48,399 nucleotides of DNA from Pseudomonadota bacterium (GCA_018819135.1 JAHJQK010000113.1:1-48399); one strand, 5' to 3'; counted from the first letter of the stretch, positions 19,348 through 27,764 are shown. The notes: generated from the sequence alone by a model not told the origin. Numbers and translations: made by a program.

Positions 19348-20040
19348 ATGAGCGGGACGCTCCGTTTCGTTGCCGATGATCTGCAAATAATGGCCCTGAC
19401 TTTTATGGGCATTGTCTATATTCTGCGCATCCGCTGGCTTTTGCGCTTCAAACCCGGGCGGGAACGGCAGGCTCCCACTGGTTCACCCGATACATCTTCC
19501 TTTAAAGGGATCATCTATTCCTGGGGAAATATTGCCATGCCCTGGGCCATGGAAAGCACGCGGCAAAAATTATTCTTTTATGCGCAGTTCGTGCTTTTTC
19601 ACCTGGCGGTCGCGGCTTCCATTACCATGTCCTTTATCATTCCTTATGCCCCCGGTTTGATAAAACCCATGGTTCTGGTTCGAGGCCTGCAAGGACTATT
19701 TGCCGCAGGCTGTTTAATCGGATGTTACCGGCTATACCGGCGGCTGACCAATCCCTATATCCGTCAGATCAGCACTCCGGACGATATTTTTTCCCTTTTG
19801 CTTCTCATTGCCTGGCTCTTTGTTTCCCTCGGGGCTGCTCCTAACCGTCCGGATCAAGGGGAAGGACCTTTGCTGATCTATTTCATCATGACCGCCTTTT
19901 TCCTGGTCTATGTACCTTTCAGCAAAATCTCCCATTATCTCTATTACCCCTTTACCCGTTACTATTTCGGCAAGAGTATGGGATACCGGGGGGTTTACCC
20001 GATCAAAAGAGGCCCCCAGCCAACACCGCATAAGGTGTAA
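19348..20040 (+). CDS. NarI/HdrE/DsrM-like membrane electron-transfer subunit
   Basis: Integral membrane protein of about 230 residues with five hydrophobic helices, roughly at residues 10-30, 75-103, 110-135, 150-168 and 180-205. The last helix runs into FSKISHYLYYPFTRYYFGKS, the pattern seen at the end of nitrate reductase gamma/DsrM/HdrE-type cytochrome b subunits, and histidines lie near helix ends, so haem b and quinone contact are plausible. A good AGGAGG site favours ATG 19348 over 19345. The next gene, an HdrD-like Fe-S protein, begins 34 bp later; together they resemble membrane-bound heterodisulfide-reductase-type pairs. Exact quinone or haem use is inferred, not seen. Confidence 0.75.
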   Translation: MSGTLRFVADDLQIMALTFMGIVYILRIRWLLRFKPGRERQAPTGSPDTSSFKGIIYSWGNIAMPWAMESTRQKLFFYAQFVLFHLAVAASITMSFIIPYAPGLIKPMVLVRGLQGLFAAGCLIGCYRLYRRLTNPYIRQISTPDDIFSLLLLIAWLFVSLGAAPNRPDQGEGPLLIYFIMTAFFLVYVPFSKISHYLYYPFTRYYFGKSMGYRGVYPIKRGPQPTPHKV

Positions 20041-20074
20041 CCGAGACGGGAAACTGATCTTCAGGAGAGAAATA

Positions 20075-21808
20075 ATGTTGGAAAAAGCGAGATCCCACAA
20101 AGTAAAAAAAGTCATCGAAAGAATGGGCAAGAAGCTCAACCGCCAGGTGGTCGGCTCTTTGGTTGCTTGTGTCCATTGTGGCATGTGTACGGAATCATGC
20201 CATTACGTTCTGGCCAATCCGGATGATCCGACGTTCGCCCCGGCCTACAAGGCCGACCAGATCCGGAAGATCTTCAAACGACATTTCGATTGGACCGGCC
20301 GGATTTTTCCCTGGTGGGTGAAGGCGCAAGACCTCTACGTAGATGAAGAATTGGAAAAGTTGAAAGATATTGTTTTTGGCAAGTGCACCAACTGCCGGCG
20401 GTGCTCGATCAACTGTCCGATGGGTGTTGATTTTGCCACCCTCAACCGTATGGCCCGAGGACTGTTAGTATCGGTAGGCGTTATGCCCGAGGGGGTGGCT
20501 GTAGTCAGTAAGGACCAATGGGAGATCGGGAATCAGATGGGGGTCCTCAAAGAAGACTACCTGGAGACCCTGGAGTGGTTGTCCGATGAATTAGAGAATG
20601 AAATGGGTGATTCCGCAGCCAGGATTCCGATCGATAAGATGGACGCGAATGTGGTCTATGCCATTAACCCCCGAGAGGTCAAATATGACCCCCGTACCAT
20701 TTCCGATGCGGCCAAAGTTTTCTATCTGGCAGGGGAGAACTGGACCATAGCCAGCGAAGGATGGGATATGACCAACTTCGGCCTCTTCTCCGGGGACGAT
20801 GAACTAGGTGGTACGGTGGTTCGCAGACTCTTTGAGAAGGTGGTTGAGCTCCGGGGTAGAAAACTGGTATTATCCGAGTGTGGTCATGGCTACCGGGCCA
20901 CCCGATGCGAAGGTCCCAATTGGGCGGGAATGGATGCTCCCTTCGAGATCGAAAGCTCCGTTTTAACCATGCTCCGTTATATCAAGGAAGGGCGAATCAA
21001 GGTGGATAGAAACAAGAACGATCTTCCCGTAACTTTCCACGACTCCTGCAATAACGCCCGCAGCTGCGGATTTTTCGAAGAACCGAGAGAACTCCTGAAC
21101 CTCGTGGTGACGGATTTTCGTGAAATGTATCCGAACCGGGCGGAGAACTATTGCTGTTCAGGGGGCGGCGGGGCCATGTCCATGTCCGAATATACGCCTC
21201 TCCGGCTCAAGGCCGCCAAAGTCAAAGCCGATCAGTTGCAAGCAACGGAAGCCAAAACGGTAGTCACCACCTGTCACAACTGTGTGGATGCGTTGACCGA
21301 CTTGATCCGCCATTACAAGCTGGGGATGAAGGTTACCCAGTTGGTCAACTTGGTGTCCAATGCTGTGGTGGTCGAAGAAAAGGTTGTCGCGCCCGTCGAG
21401 GTCTTGATCCTGAGAGGGTACAAGATCCTGGTGGTGGATGATGAACCAGATATTCTGACTTTTCTTTCTGCGGTCTTCGAAGATCAAGGGGCGACCGTGG
21501 TGCAGGCCAGCGATGGGGAACAAGCCTTGGATTTAGCCCGGCAGGAAAAACCCGACTTGATTACTTTGGATCTTTCTATGCCTGGGAAAAATGGGGCTTA
21601 TGTTTTTGAAGAATTAAGGAAAAATCCAGAGCTTGCCGCTACCCGCGTCTGTATCATTACCGGTAAACCGGAGCTCCGCCAGCTGATCTATGACCGGCCA
21701 GTGCGACCACCGGAAGGATACCTGGACAAGCCGATTAACGAAGAAAGTTTGCTGGTCAACGTTAGGAAAGTCCTGGAAGTGGCCCATGAAGAGAGGAAAT
21801 TAAACTAA
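20075..21808 (+). CDS. HdrD/DsrK-like iron-sulfur oxidoreductase fused to a response-regulator receiver
   Basis: About 577 residues with an unusual architecture. Residues 1-120 hold two 4Fe-4S motifs (C32, C35, C38, C42 and C104, C107, C110, C114). Residues about 260-410 form a CCG-type region as in HdrB/HdrD, with HDSCNNARSC, YCCSGGGG (CC at 360-361) and TTCHNC (C400, C403). Residues about 447-570 are a complete CheY-like receiver: acidic pair D455-D456, phosphoacceptor D499 in LDLSMPG, and K552 in LDKP. ATG 20075 follows AGGAGAG; longer frames upstream lack a site. The next genes are a histidine kinase and a lone receiver closely similar to this one (both end in PPEGYL-KPI). The redox core is likely a disulfide/thiol or quinone-linked reductase; the receiver suggests that redox activity and phospho-signalling are joined. 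Confidence 0.9.
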   Translation: MLEKARSHKVKKVIERMGKKLNRQVVGSLVACVHCGMCTESCHYVLANPDDPTFAPAYKADQIRKIFKRHFDWTGRIFPWWVKAQDLYVDEELEKLKDIVFGKCTNCRRCSINCPMGVDFATLNRMARGLLVSVGVMPEGVAVVSKDQWEIGNQMGVLKEDYLETLEWLSDELENEMGDSAARIPIDKMDANVVYAINPREVKYDPRTISDAAKVFYLAGENWTIASEGWDMTNFGLFSGDDELGGTVVRRLFEKVVELRGRKLVLSECGHGYRATRCEGPNWAGMDAPFEIESSVLTMLRYIKEGRIKVDRNKNDLPVTFHDSCNNARSCGFFEEPRELLNLVVTDFREMYPNRAENYCCSGGGGAMSMSEYTPLRLKAAKVKADQLQATEAKTVVTTCHNCVDALTDLIRHYKLGMKVTQLVNLVSNAVVVEEKVVAPVEVLILRGYKILVVDDEPDILTFLSAVFEDQGATVVQASDGEQALDLARQEKPDLITLDLSMPGKNGAYVFEELRKNPELAATRVCIITGKPELRQLIYDRPVRPPEGYLDKPINEESLLVNVRKVLEVAHEERKLN

Positions 21809-21836
21809 ACATTCGCGTTTGGTTTGGGGTTTAACC

Positions 21837-23270
21837 ATGGATTTAAATTATAAGCAGTTTTTTGAAGTCATGCCGGCTTACCTTACCATCCTGGATCCAG
21901 ACCTGCGGATCATCGCTGCCAACCAGCGGTTTCGAAAAGATTTCGGGGAATTTGAGGGACGATATTGTTACCAGATCAACCGGCACCGCTCGGAAAGGTG
22001 CGAGCGATGCCCGGCCGAGCGGTCTTTCCGGGATGGACTCCGGCATGGCCTTGAAGAACAGTTCCGAAACCTTTCCGGCCAGGAAGTATCTCTCCTCGTT
22101 TATACTACGCCCATCCGCAACGAGGCCGGAGAGATCGCCGCCGTGATGAAAATGGCGACGGATATCACCGAGATCAAACTTTTACAGAATCAACTCCGGC
22201 AGAGCCAGGAGCGGTATCGCCAGCTTTTTGAAGAAGTTCCTTGTTATATGACCATCCAGAACCGGGACCTGCAAATCATCGAGGCCAACCGCGGCTTTCG
22301 AGAAGATTTTGGGAATGTTCTGGGTAGTAAATGTTACGAGGTGTATATGCACCGCTCCGCCGAGTGTGTTCCTTGTACCGTAAAGCAGACCTTTCAAGAT
22401 GGGCAGGTTCATCAGAGCGAAGAAGTAGTGACGTCCCGGGACGGTCAGCAGGTAAATGTTTTGGTCCATACCGCCCCCATTCGCGACAGCGAAGGCCAGA
22501 TCAAAAGTGTGATAGAGATGAGTACCAACATCACCCAAATCCGCCAGCTTCAATCGCAGCTGACATCCCTCGGACTGGTGATCAGTTCCCTTTCCCATGG
22601 AATAAAAGGGTTGCTAACCAGTCTCGACGGCGGCATCTACCTGGTTAACTCCGGGTTGGGGAAAAACAACCAGGAACGGGTGAAACAAGGATGGCAAATG
22701 GTCGAGCGCAACGTAGCCCGCATCAAAACCATGGTCTTGGACCTGCTTTATTACGCCAAGGACCGAGACCCGGATTTGGAATGGATCCCCACCCTGATGG
22801 TCGCCGAGGAAGTCTGCGAACTCATGCAGGGGAAAGCCAAGGAATATGGAATTGATTTTCAGTGCGCATTCGACCCGGGCGCCGGCCATTTTGCCGTCGA
22901 TGCCAAGGCCATCCGCTCGCTCCTGGTTAACCTGATTGAGAATGCCCTGGATGCTTGCCGGGTGGATAAGAAAAAAAATAAGCATCAGATTAAAATCAGA
23001 CTCCAAGGATATCCTGAATTCGTTGAGTTTGAAGTGTATGACAATGGTATCGGCATGGATCAGGAGACTCGGGAAAGGGCTTTTAGCCTCTTTTTCTCGT
23101 CCAAGGCGGGCGACGGGACGGGCTTAGGGCTGTTTATCTCCAACAAAATTGCCCAGGCTCATGGGGGCGAGATCAAATTAGAATCGGAATTGAATAAAGG
23201 GACCCGAGTAACCATACAATTACCCAGGAAAGGACCGGGCTCTAAGCCAGCTTCACCCAAACCTTTGTAA
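21837..23270 (+). CDS. soluble histidine kinase with two cysteine-bearing PAS domains
   Basis: About 477 residues, no transmembrane segment. PAS1 (about 5-115) and PAS2 (about 125-235) each carry a cysteine triad with the same spacing: C44, C55, C58 and C166, C177, C180. The transmitter follows: H-box with H254 in SSLSHGIKGLL, N-box IENALDA (N369), G1 DNGIGM (402-407) and G2 GTGLGL (427-432). ATG 21837 is preferred over TTG 21819 because of the GGGG site just upstream. It starts 28 bp after the HdrD-receiver fusion and is followed 11 bp later by a receiver-only protein. Likely phosphorylates one or both receivers, with the PAS cysteines as candidate redox or metal/Fe-S sensors. Confidence 0.92.
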   Translation: MDLNYKQFFEVMPAYLTILDPDLRIIAANQRFRKDFGEFEGRYCYQINRHRSERCERCPAERSFRDGLRHGLEEQFRNLSGQEVSLLVYTTPIRNEAGEIAAVMKMATDITEIKLLQNQLRQSQERYRQLFEEVPCYMTIQNRDLQIIEANRGFREDFGNVLGSKCYEVYMHRSAECVPCTVKQTFQDGQVHQSEEVVTSRDGQQVNVLVHTAPIRDSEGQIKSVIEMSTNITQIRQLQSQLTSLGLVISSLSHGIKGLLTSLDGGIYLVNSGLGKNNQERVKQGWQMVERNVARIKTMVLDLLYYAKDRDPDLEWIPTLMVAEEVCELMQGKAKEYGIDFQCAFDPGAGHFAVDAKAIRSLLVNLIENALDACRVDKKKNKHQIKIRLQGYPEFVEFEVYDNGIGMDQETRERAFSLFFSSKAGDGTGLGLFISNKIAQAHGGEIKLESELNKGTRVTIQLPRKGPGSKPASPKPL

Positions 23271-23281
23271 AGGGAGGGTTT

Positions 23282-23662
23282 ATGGCCAGCAAAAAGAAAA
23301 TTTTGATCGTGGATGATGAACAGGACATCCTTACCTACCTTTCCACTCTACTCGAGGACAACGGCTATAACACGGTTCTGGCGAAAAACGGGGAAGAAGC
23401 CTTAAAACAGATGGAAGCGGCTCTTCCCGACCTGATTACCCTGGATATTTCCATGCCGGGAAAGTCCGGGGTCAAGTTTTACCGGGACATGAAAGCGGAG
23501 GATCGTTGGAAGCACATCCCGATCATTATTATCACCGGTGTATCGGAAGATTTTAAAAAATTTATCTCTTCCCGCCAGCAGGTACCTCCACCGGAAGGTT
23601 ACCTTTCCAAGCCGATTGAGAAAGAAGAAATCCTGGCGCTGGTGAAAAAATTTACCGCCTGA
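23282..23662 (+). CDS. single-domain response regulator (CheY-like)
   Basis: 126 residues, one receiver domain only: acidic residues in IVDDEQD (about 8-14), phosphoacceptor aspartate in TLDISMPGKSG (about residue 58), conserved Thr in IIITGVS and Lys in LSKPI. No output domain. The C-terminal PPEGYLSKPIEKEEIL closely matches the receiver of the HdrD-like fusion, indicating duplication. ATG with an AGGGAGG site, 11 bp after the kinase gene. It may act as a phosphate sink, a phosphorelay intermediate, or a protein-protein regulator. Confidence 0.93.
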   Translation: MASKKKILIVDDEQDILTYLSTLLEDNGYNTVLAKNGEEALKQMEAALPDLITLDISMPGKSGVKFYRDMKAEDRWKHIPIIIITGVSEDFKKFISSRQQVPPPEGYLSKPIEKEEILALVKKFTA

Positions 23663-23667
23663 TTCGG

Positions 23668-24768
23668 CTATACTCCCAGGATTTTATGGCAGGTCTGACA
23701 AGGTTTAGGGGGATCGGGAAAGGAATCGGTTGCGAATCTTTTTAATTTATCCCGGTCCCAGAGGGAAGCAACCCTTTCCTCAAAATATTTTTTCCGGCGA
23801 GTCCAATTTTCCCTGAATTCCACGTATTTTTTATCATTCCAAATTCTGTCCAAAGGCTCGTGAAAGAGATTCCCCCAATTAACTTTTTCTATGTAGAATT
23901 CACTTCCTTGAAAAATCCTTTTAAAGGGGGACGGGAGAGGTGGATTGAGGTAAACGCAGGGGGATACCTCTCCCTCTACAGAAATGTATAGATTATGGAG
24001 AGGATCTTCCGCGCAAACGGCTACCTCCTCATAGGAAAGGGAAGGAACCCGCAATTTGATTTTCCATGCCCGGGCTTTCTCCCCTGCTTCCTTCAGGATA
24101 TTTTCGTAACCTTCCCGACTTTTTTCGGCAAATACTTTTTGCTCGTCCTGCCAGGAATTCGTCACGTGAATCAGGTTGATCAGGACGACCTCCTCGATTT
24201 CAAGATCCCGGGCCAGCGATATAAGAGCCGGGACTTCCCGGATGTTCTCCTGCAGCAGGAGGAAAACGATGTGCAATCGGGGATAGATGACTTTTGCCCG
24301 GGATTTCCTTTCCTGAAAAATCCGGATGTTCTGGAGGAGATTATCAAGATCCGAGTTCACCCGAATGGCATTATGGGTCTGAGGAGTGGCTCCCGCCAGC
24401 GAAAACCCTATAAAGTCAACCCCAACTTGGAGAAGTTCGGCGATATAGGATTCATTTAACCCTTTTCCGCTGGTCACAAAACCGACCCGGGGACCTTCTC
24501 TCTTGGCCAAGCGGATACACTCGATTAGGTTTTTATTGAGGAGGGATTCTCCCCATCCTTCCAGAACCAATGCTGCTACATCCTGGAGATAGGGAAGGAG
24601 CTTTTTAAAATCCTCTAAGCGCATATCCCCGCGGGAAAATTCTTCATATTCAATCCGATTGCACATCCGGCAGCGGAGAGGGCATCTGGAAGTGAGCTCG
24701 ACCTGCCAGGCAGCAAACCTTTTTCCGCCGGATCCTTGGAAAAAATTTTTCCAGAACCTTTTTTTCAT
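23668..24768 (-). CDS. radical SAM protein with C-terminal SPASM-like cysteines
   Basis: 366 residues. The radical SAM 4Fe-4S motif is C-x3-C-x2-C (C29, C33, C36 in SRCPLRCRMC), followed by the Gly-rich LVLEGWGESLLN SAM-binding strand. The C-terminal third has spaced cysteines, including EVSPCVY and a final PCQTCHK, that look like a SPASM/twitch-type auxiliary cluster region, suggesting modification of a peptide or protein. ATG overlaps the preceding gene's stop as ATGA. It is the last of four overlapping minus-strand genes and converges on the receiver gene with 5 bp between. No precursor peptide is visible, so RiPP maturation is only one possibility. Confidence 0.88.
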   Translation of the reverse strand: MKKRFWKNFFQGSGGKRFAAWQVELTSRCPLRCRMCNRIEYEEFSRGDMRLEDFKKLLPYLQDVAALVLEGWGESLLNKNLIECIRLAKREGPRVGFVTSGKGLNESYIAELLQVGVDFIGFSLAGATPQTHNAIRVNSDLDNLLQNIRIFQERKSRAKVIYPRLHIVFLLLQENIREVPALISLARDLEIEEVVLINLIHVTNSWQDEQKVFAEKSREGYENILKEAGEKARAWKIKLRVPSLSYEEVAVCAEDPLHNLYISVEGEVSPCVYLNPPLPSPFKRIFQGSEFYIEKVNWGNLFHEPLDRIWNDKKYVEFRENWTRRKKYFEERVASLWDRDKLKRFATDSFPDPPKPCQTCHKILGV

Positions 24769-25607
24769 GACCTGAAGAGTCCTTGCCGAAGAGCGTCAAA
24801 GAGAGATGGGGGGGAAGGCCGGTAAAGAAGGAATTCATGGTTGAGGAAGGGCAGGCCACCCCATTTTTTTTTAAAGAAGGCGACTCCTTGATTTACGCCC
24901 AATCCAAGATTCACGTAGGTTTTTTTCTGTTGTTCAGCCTCCCTGATTAAGGCATGGAGGAGAAGGTCTGACGCCCCCGGTACCTGGTGTTGCCGGGATC
25001 TGAAATTGAACATGTAAAAGGCATAATGTTTCGCCCAGAAATCAGCGATGTCAAAGGCCACCAGCTTCCCGGCGGAGTCCCGGACATTGAAGATACAGGC
25101 GGTAGGAACAGAGGAAAGATATCGGGGAATTCTTTGCAAGATGTAACGGGTTCCCTCATCAACGGGATGGGATACCAAAAAATCGGCAATCAGATTCCGG
25201 TGTTCTTCTTGGAATTCCTGCCCCTTCTCAACCCGGAGCTCTCTTTCCGCCCTTTGAGTCATATTCTTCACTTTGGGGGGAATTCTGAAATCAGCCAAAG
25301 CAAGTTTATAATAGGCATCCGCATGACTCGGACTACCGACCTGGGAGGAAATGGCCGGAGCCATAAGGGCGATCTGGACGGGGTTAAATCGTCTGATGGC
25401 CCCTTGGAAGATCTCATTCATAAGGTCTTCCCGAAAACTTCCTTGCAGAGGATAGCCCACGAAAATGAGAAACCTTTTTCCTTGGTAACAGAGATAATCT
25501 TGCAAGAGAAAAGGCTCTCCTTCAGATATGGCCATTCCATATCCCGGGATATGTTCCGGCACATAAGCGTTGTTTTTAATAAAAATTTCTTCCTCGGGGA
25601 TAATCAT
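24765..25607 (-). CDS. FemAB/GNAT-like protein, copy B
   Basis: 280 residues, function not recognised with certainty. The C-terminal half has YVNLGLGVNQGVAFFKKKWGG (split motif; residues about 236-256), like the FK-x-KWG signature of FemAB/Acetyltransf_6-type GNAT acyltransferases. The N-terminus has YVPEHIPGYGMAISEGEPFL, shared with the protein encoded at 26458-27309, so the two are paralogues. No signal peptide or membrane helix. ATG overlaps the TraB-like gene by 4 bp and its own stop overlaps the radical SAM gene, so all are translated together. An aminoacyl- or acyl-transfer role is inference from motif only. Confidence 0.7.
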   Translation of the reverse strand: MIIPEEEIFIKNNAYVPEHIPGYGMAISEGEPFLLQDYLCYQGKRFLIFVGYPLQGSFREDLMNEIFQGAIRRFNPVQIALMAPAISSQVGSPSHADAYYKLALADFRIPPKVKNMTQRAERELRVEKGQEFQEEHRNLIADFLVSHPVDEGTRYILQRIPRYLSSVPTACIFNVRDSAGKLVAFDIADFWAKHYAFYMFNFRSRQHQVPGASDLLLHALIREAEQQKKTYVNLGLGVNQGVAFFKKKWGGLPFLNHEFLLYRPSPPSLFDALRQGLFRS

Positions 25608-26461
25608 TCCTGCGCCTGGGTAACTTGCCGGATGGTATAACCCTCCGCTCGAAACCTGTCTTGAATTCCCGGGATATGGGACGTGCCAACGAAAGCGATA
25701 GCCTCTCCCCGGGCAAAATATCCTTTCATACGTTCAAACATCACCGGATCCCGCCTTTCCACAATGGCCGGGCAACGGGAAGGAAATTCGGTCGTTGCCG
25801 CCAGCAGGGGCTCTATTTCTCCCTGCAAATAGAGGTCAGCATGGTTTTTAAACATTTCTCCCCATTGATCAATTTTTTTAAAAAAATGGACGAAACGCTC
25901 TAAAGGAATACCTGCCAGCCCGGCGATTTGCTCTTCTATGGTTTCGAGAAAAATAATCTCTTTTCCCAGCTGGATGGCAATTTGCCAAGCCTCCAGGTCA
26001 ACGGAATGTTTCCATCCCCTTTCTTTTAAAAAATTAGACCAGATTTGAAAGAAAGCCATCCAGGGGCTGCGGCTCTTAAAATAAGCCAACAAGGGATCTT
26101 GACCCCTGGAAGTTAAAGAGAGGATGAGAGAAAGGGAATCAGGTTTGCTGAAAAGGTGGCCCGCCACCTTTCTTATTTTCCCGATCGTTTGATTATCCAG
26201 GGCCTCATAGAGAGCGGCGGCTTCCTCTACCTTCAAACTTTGTTCCACAACCCGGTTCATACTTTGGTCATCTAAGGGTCCTTCGAATAAAACCACTTTG
26301 GTGCTCTGAATATAACTTTCCAGAGATTTCTTCAACCGATAAGGAAATAAATGGGCGCTACCGGCGAGAAAACCGGCTCTGCCATCCTTTTCAATTTTCC
26401 AGACGTTTTTTAATTCTTTTTCTGAAGAAAAGAACGAAAACAATTTTTCATTGATCTTCAT
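25604..26461 (-). CDS. TraB/GumN/Tiki-family protein
   Basis: About 285 residues. The paired histidine motifs of the TraB/GumN/Tiki fold are visible: an N-terminal FLAGSAHLFP (about 31-40), an acidic VLFEGP (about 57-62), a distal RRDPVMFERM (about 240-249) and a C-terminal AFVGTSHIPGI (about 258-268). Members of this fold are putative metal-dependent hydrolases; Tiki is a protease. No signal peptide is evident, so it is probably cytoplasmic. It lies between two paralogous FemAB/GNAT-like genes with 4-bp overlaps on both sides. Substrate unknown. Confidence 0.8.
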   Translation of the reverse strand: MKINEKLFSFFSSEKELKNVWKIEKDGRAGFLAGSAHLFPYRLKKSLESYIQSTKVVLFEGPLDDQSMNRVVEQSLKVEEAAALYEALDNQTIGKIRKVAGHLFSKPDSLSLILSLTSRGQDPLLAYFKSRSPWMAFFQIWSNFLKERGWKHSVDLEAWQIAIQLGKEIIFLETIEEQIAGLAGIPLERFVHFFKKIDQWGEMFKNHADLYLQGEIEPLLAATTEFPSRCPAIVERRDPVMFERMKGYFARGEAIAFVGTSHIPGIQDRFRAEGYTIRQVTQAQE

Positions 26462-27309
26462 AACCTGGTTCCCAAGGCTTTCATCCAGGAAAGAGGCCCT
26501 CGGGTTGCGCTGACCAATTCGCCGGATTCATACTTCAAAAAGGGAAATCCTCCCCATTTTTTTTTAAATCTTCTAATTCCTTCGTTAACCCCCAGTCCCA
26601 AATGAATGTAAGCTTTATGATATTCTTTGGCCAGTTTGGTCATTTCATAGAAAAGAAGATCGGAGGCATGAGCTACATAGTTCTTCCTGGAAAAGCAGCC
26701 TACCACATATGTGGCGAATTCTTCCGCCCCCAGTTCGATGACGTAATAGGCGGATAATTTTTTTTGCTGGTCCCGGGCGTTGAGAACGAAGGAAGTTTTC
26801 GAATAAGGCACATATTCCGTCATCTGTAAAAACAATTCTTTTATCCGGGGAGGGGGGCTCTCCTTTTCCAAAAAATCCCTGGTCAGGTCAACATGTTCTT
26901 CAGAAAATTGACGGGATTTTTCGATGGTTAAGGCTTCCGAGGCCTTCTTAACGATGCGCATTAACCCTTTTTTTACGTCATGATTGCCCATCTCCAGCTT
27001 ATAGTATTCATCCCCTTCCCTTTGCCGGGCCGATTGCAGAATAGAATCAGGAATCTCGGGGGCGACAAACCAGGTGTAAGTCGGGTTGAATTTTTTTATG
27101 GTTTCCTGCAAAGTGGTGGCGAAAAATTCGGGCCGGCAATCGCGGTTCAAAGGATATCCCACAAAGATGAGCCAATCATCTTTGATAAAAATAACATAAT
27201 CCCCTATTAAATAGGGCTCTCCTTTGGAAACCCCCACCATTAAATTGGGTATGTGCTCGGGCACGTAGGCTTGGCGTAATATGTATTCCTCTTGGGCTTT
27301 GGAAATCAT
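26458..27309 (-). CDS. FemAB/GNAT-like protein, copy A
   Basis: 283 residues and a paralogue of the protein at 24765-25607: both have YVPEHIP followed by a SKGEPYL/SEGEPFL segment near the N-terminus and LGLGVN-x-G-x3-FKKKWGG-x-PFL near the C-terminus. The latter resembles the FemAB/Acetyltransf_6 GNAT signature. First gene of a four-gene minus-strand operon; ATG at 27309. The upstream 100 bp also contain the divergent ferredoxin promoter. Two diverged copies in one operon suggest two related transfer steps or a heterodimer. Activity is inferred. Confidence 0.7.
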   Translation of the reverse strand: MISKAQEEYILRQAYVPEHIPNLMVGVSKGEPYLIGDYVIFIKDDWLIFVGYPLNRDCRPEFFATTLQETIKKFNPTYTWFVAPEIPDSILQSARQREGDEYYKLEMGNHDVKKGLMRIVKKASEALTIEKSRQFSEEHVDLTRDFLEKESPPPRIKELFLQMTEYVPYSKTSFVLNARDQQKKLSAYYVIELGAEEFATYVVGCFSRKNYVAHASDLLFYEMTKLAKEYHKAYIHLGLGVNEGIRRFKKKWGGFPFLKYESGELVSATRGPLSWMKALGTRL

Positions 27310-27408
27310 TCAAAGGTTTAAGAATTAATTTCAGGTTTTCTTTTAACCTTCTTTATAATTTAACCCGTTTCTTACTAAATTACAAGAAACTCGGAATCCT
27401 TTTTTCCG

Positions 27409-27438
27409 TTGACATCCTTTTGCAAAGGGATATATATT
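27409..27438 (+). promoter_or_regulatory. sigma-70-like promoter for the ferredoxin gene
   Basis: Perfect -35 TTGACA (27409-27414) and an AT-rich -10 reading TATATA/TATATT at 27431-27438 with 16-18 bp spacing. The ferredoxin ATG is 140 bp downstream, behind AGGAGGAGGTGA. Confidence 0.65.
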
Positions 27439-27478
27439 TTTCATCTCCTTTGGATGGCGAGGAAAGGGGAGGCCTTTT

Positions 27479-27523
27479 ATGATGCGGGTCATGAAAGAAA
27501 AGGCTCGTATAAAGTATTATTGA
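27479..27523 (+). CDS. possible 14-codon leader ORF before ferredoxin
   Basis: Short frame ATG-ATG-CGG...TATTATTGA with a GGGGAGG site eight bases upstream, inside the ferredoxin leader. It encodes a very basic peptide (MMRVMKEKARIKYY). It may be a chance frame; no attenuator hairpin was identified. Confidence 0.25.
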   Translation: MMRVMKEKARIKYY

Positions 27524-27578
27524 AATGGAAAGAGGAAAAGGTTTAAAATTTATAAGGAGGAGGTGAACAAGAGGAGCC

Positions 27579-27764
27579 ATGTATCAAGTAACAGTTGATA
27601 AAGACAAATGTGATGGAAAAGGAGAGTGTGTTGATACCTGTCCGGCCAATGTGTTCGAGATCAAAGACGGCAAGTCCGAGCCCGTTAATATGGATGAATG
27701 CCTGGGCTGTGACAGTTGCGTTGAGGTATGCCCCACGGGTGCCATAACCGTAACAGAAGTATAA
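27579..27764 (+). CDS. 2x[4Fe-4S]-type ferredoxin, one cluster motif lacking a cysteine
   Basis: 61-residue soluble electron carrier. The C-terminal motif is complete (C41, C44, C47, C51, with CP after). The N-terminal motif reads C11-x5-C17-x3-C21: the usual second cysteine position (14) is lysine, so this site may hold a 3Fe-4S cluster or use another ligand. ATG with a very strong AGGAGGAGGTGA site and a good promoter suggests high expression. Probable electron acceptor for the oxidoreductases encoded downstream on the same strand. Confidence 0.93.
   Translation: MYQVTVDKDKCDGKGECVDTCPANVFEIKDGKSEPVNMDECLGCDSCVEVCPTGAITVTEV

Noticed and set aside
23668..27309. Assignment of the four-gene operon as a RiPP cluster
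   Set aside because: No precursor-peptide-like small gene, no leader-recognition domain and no exporter were seen; radical SAM/SPASM alone is not enough.
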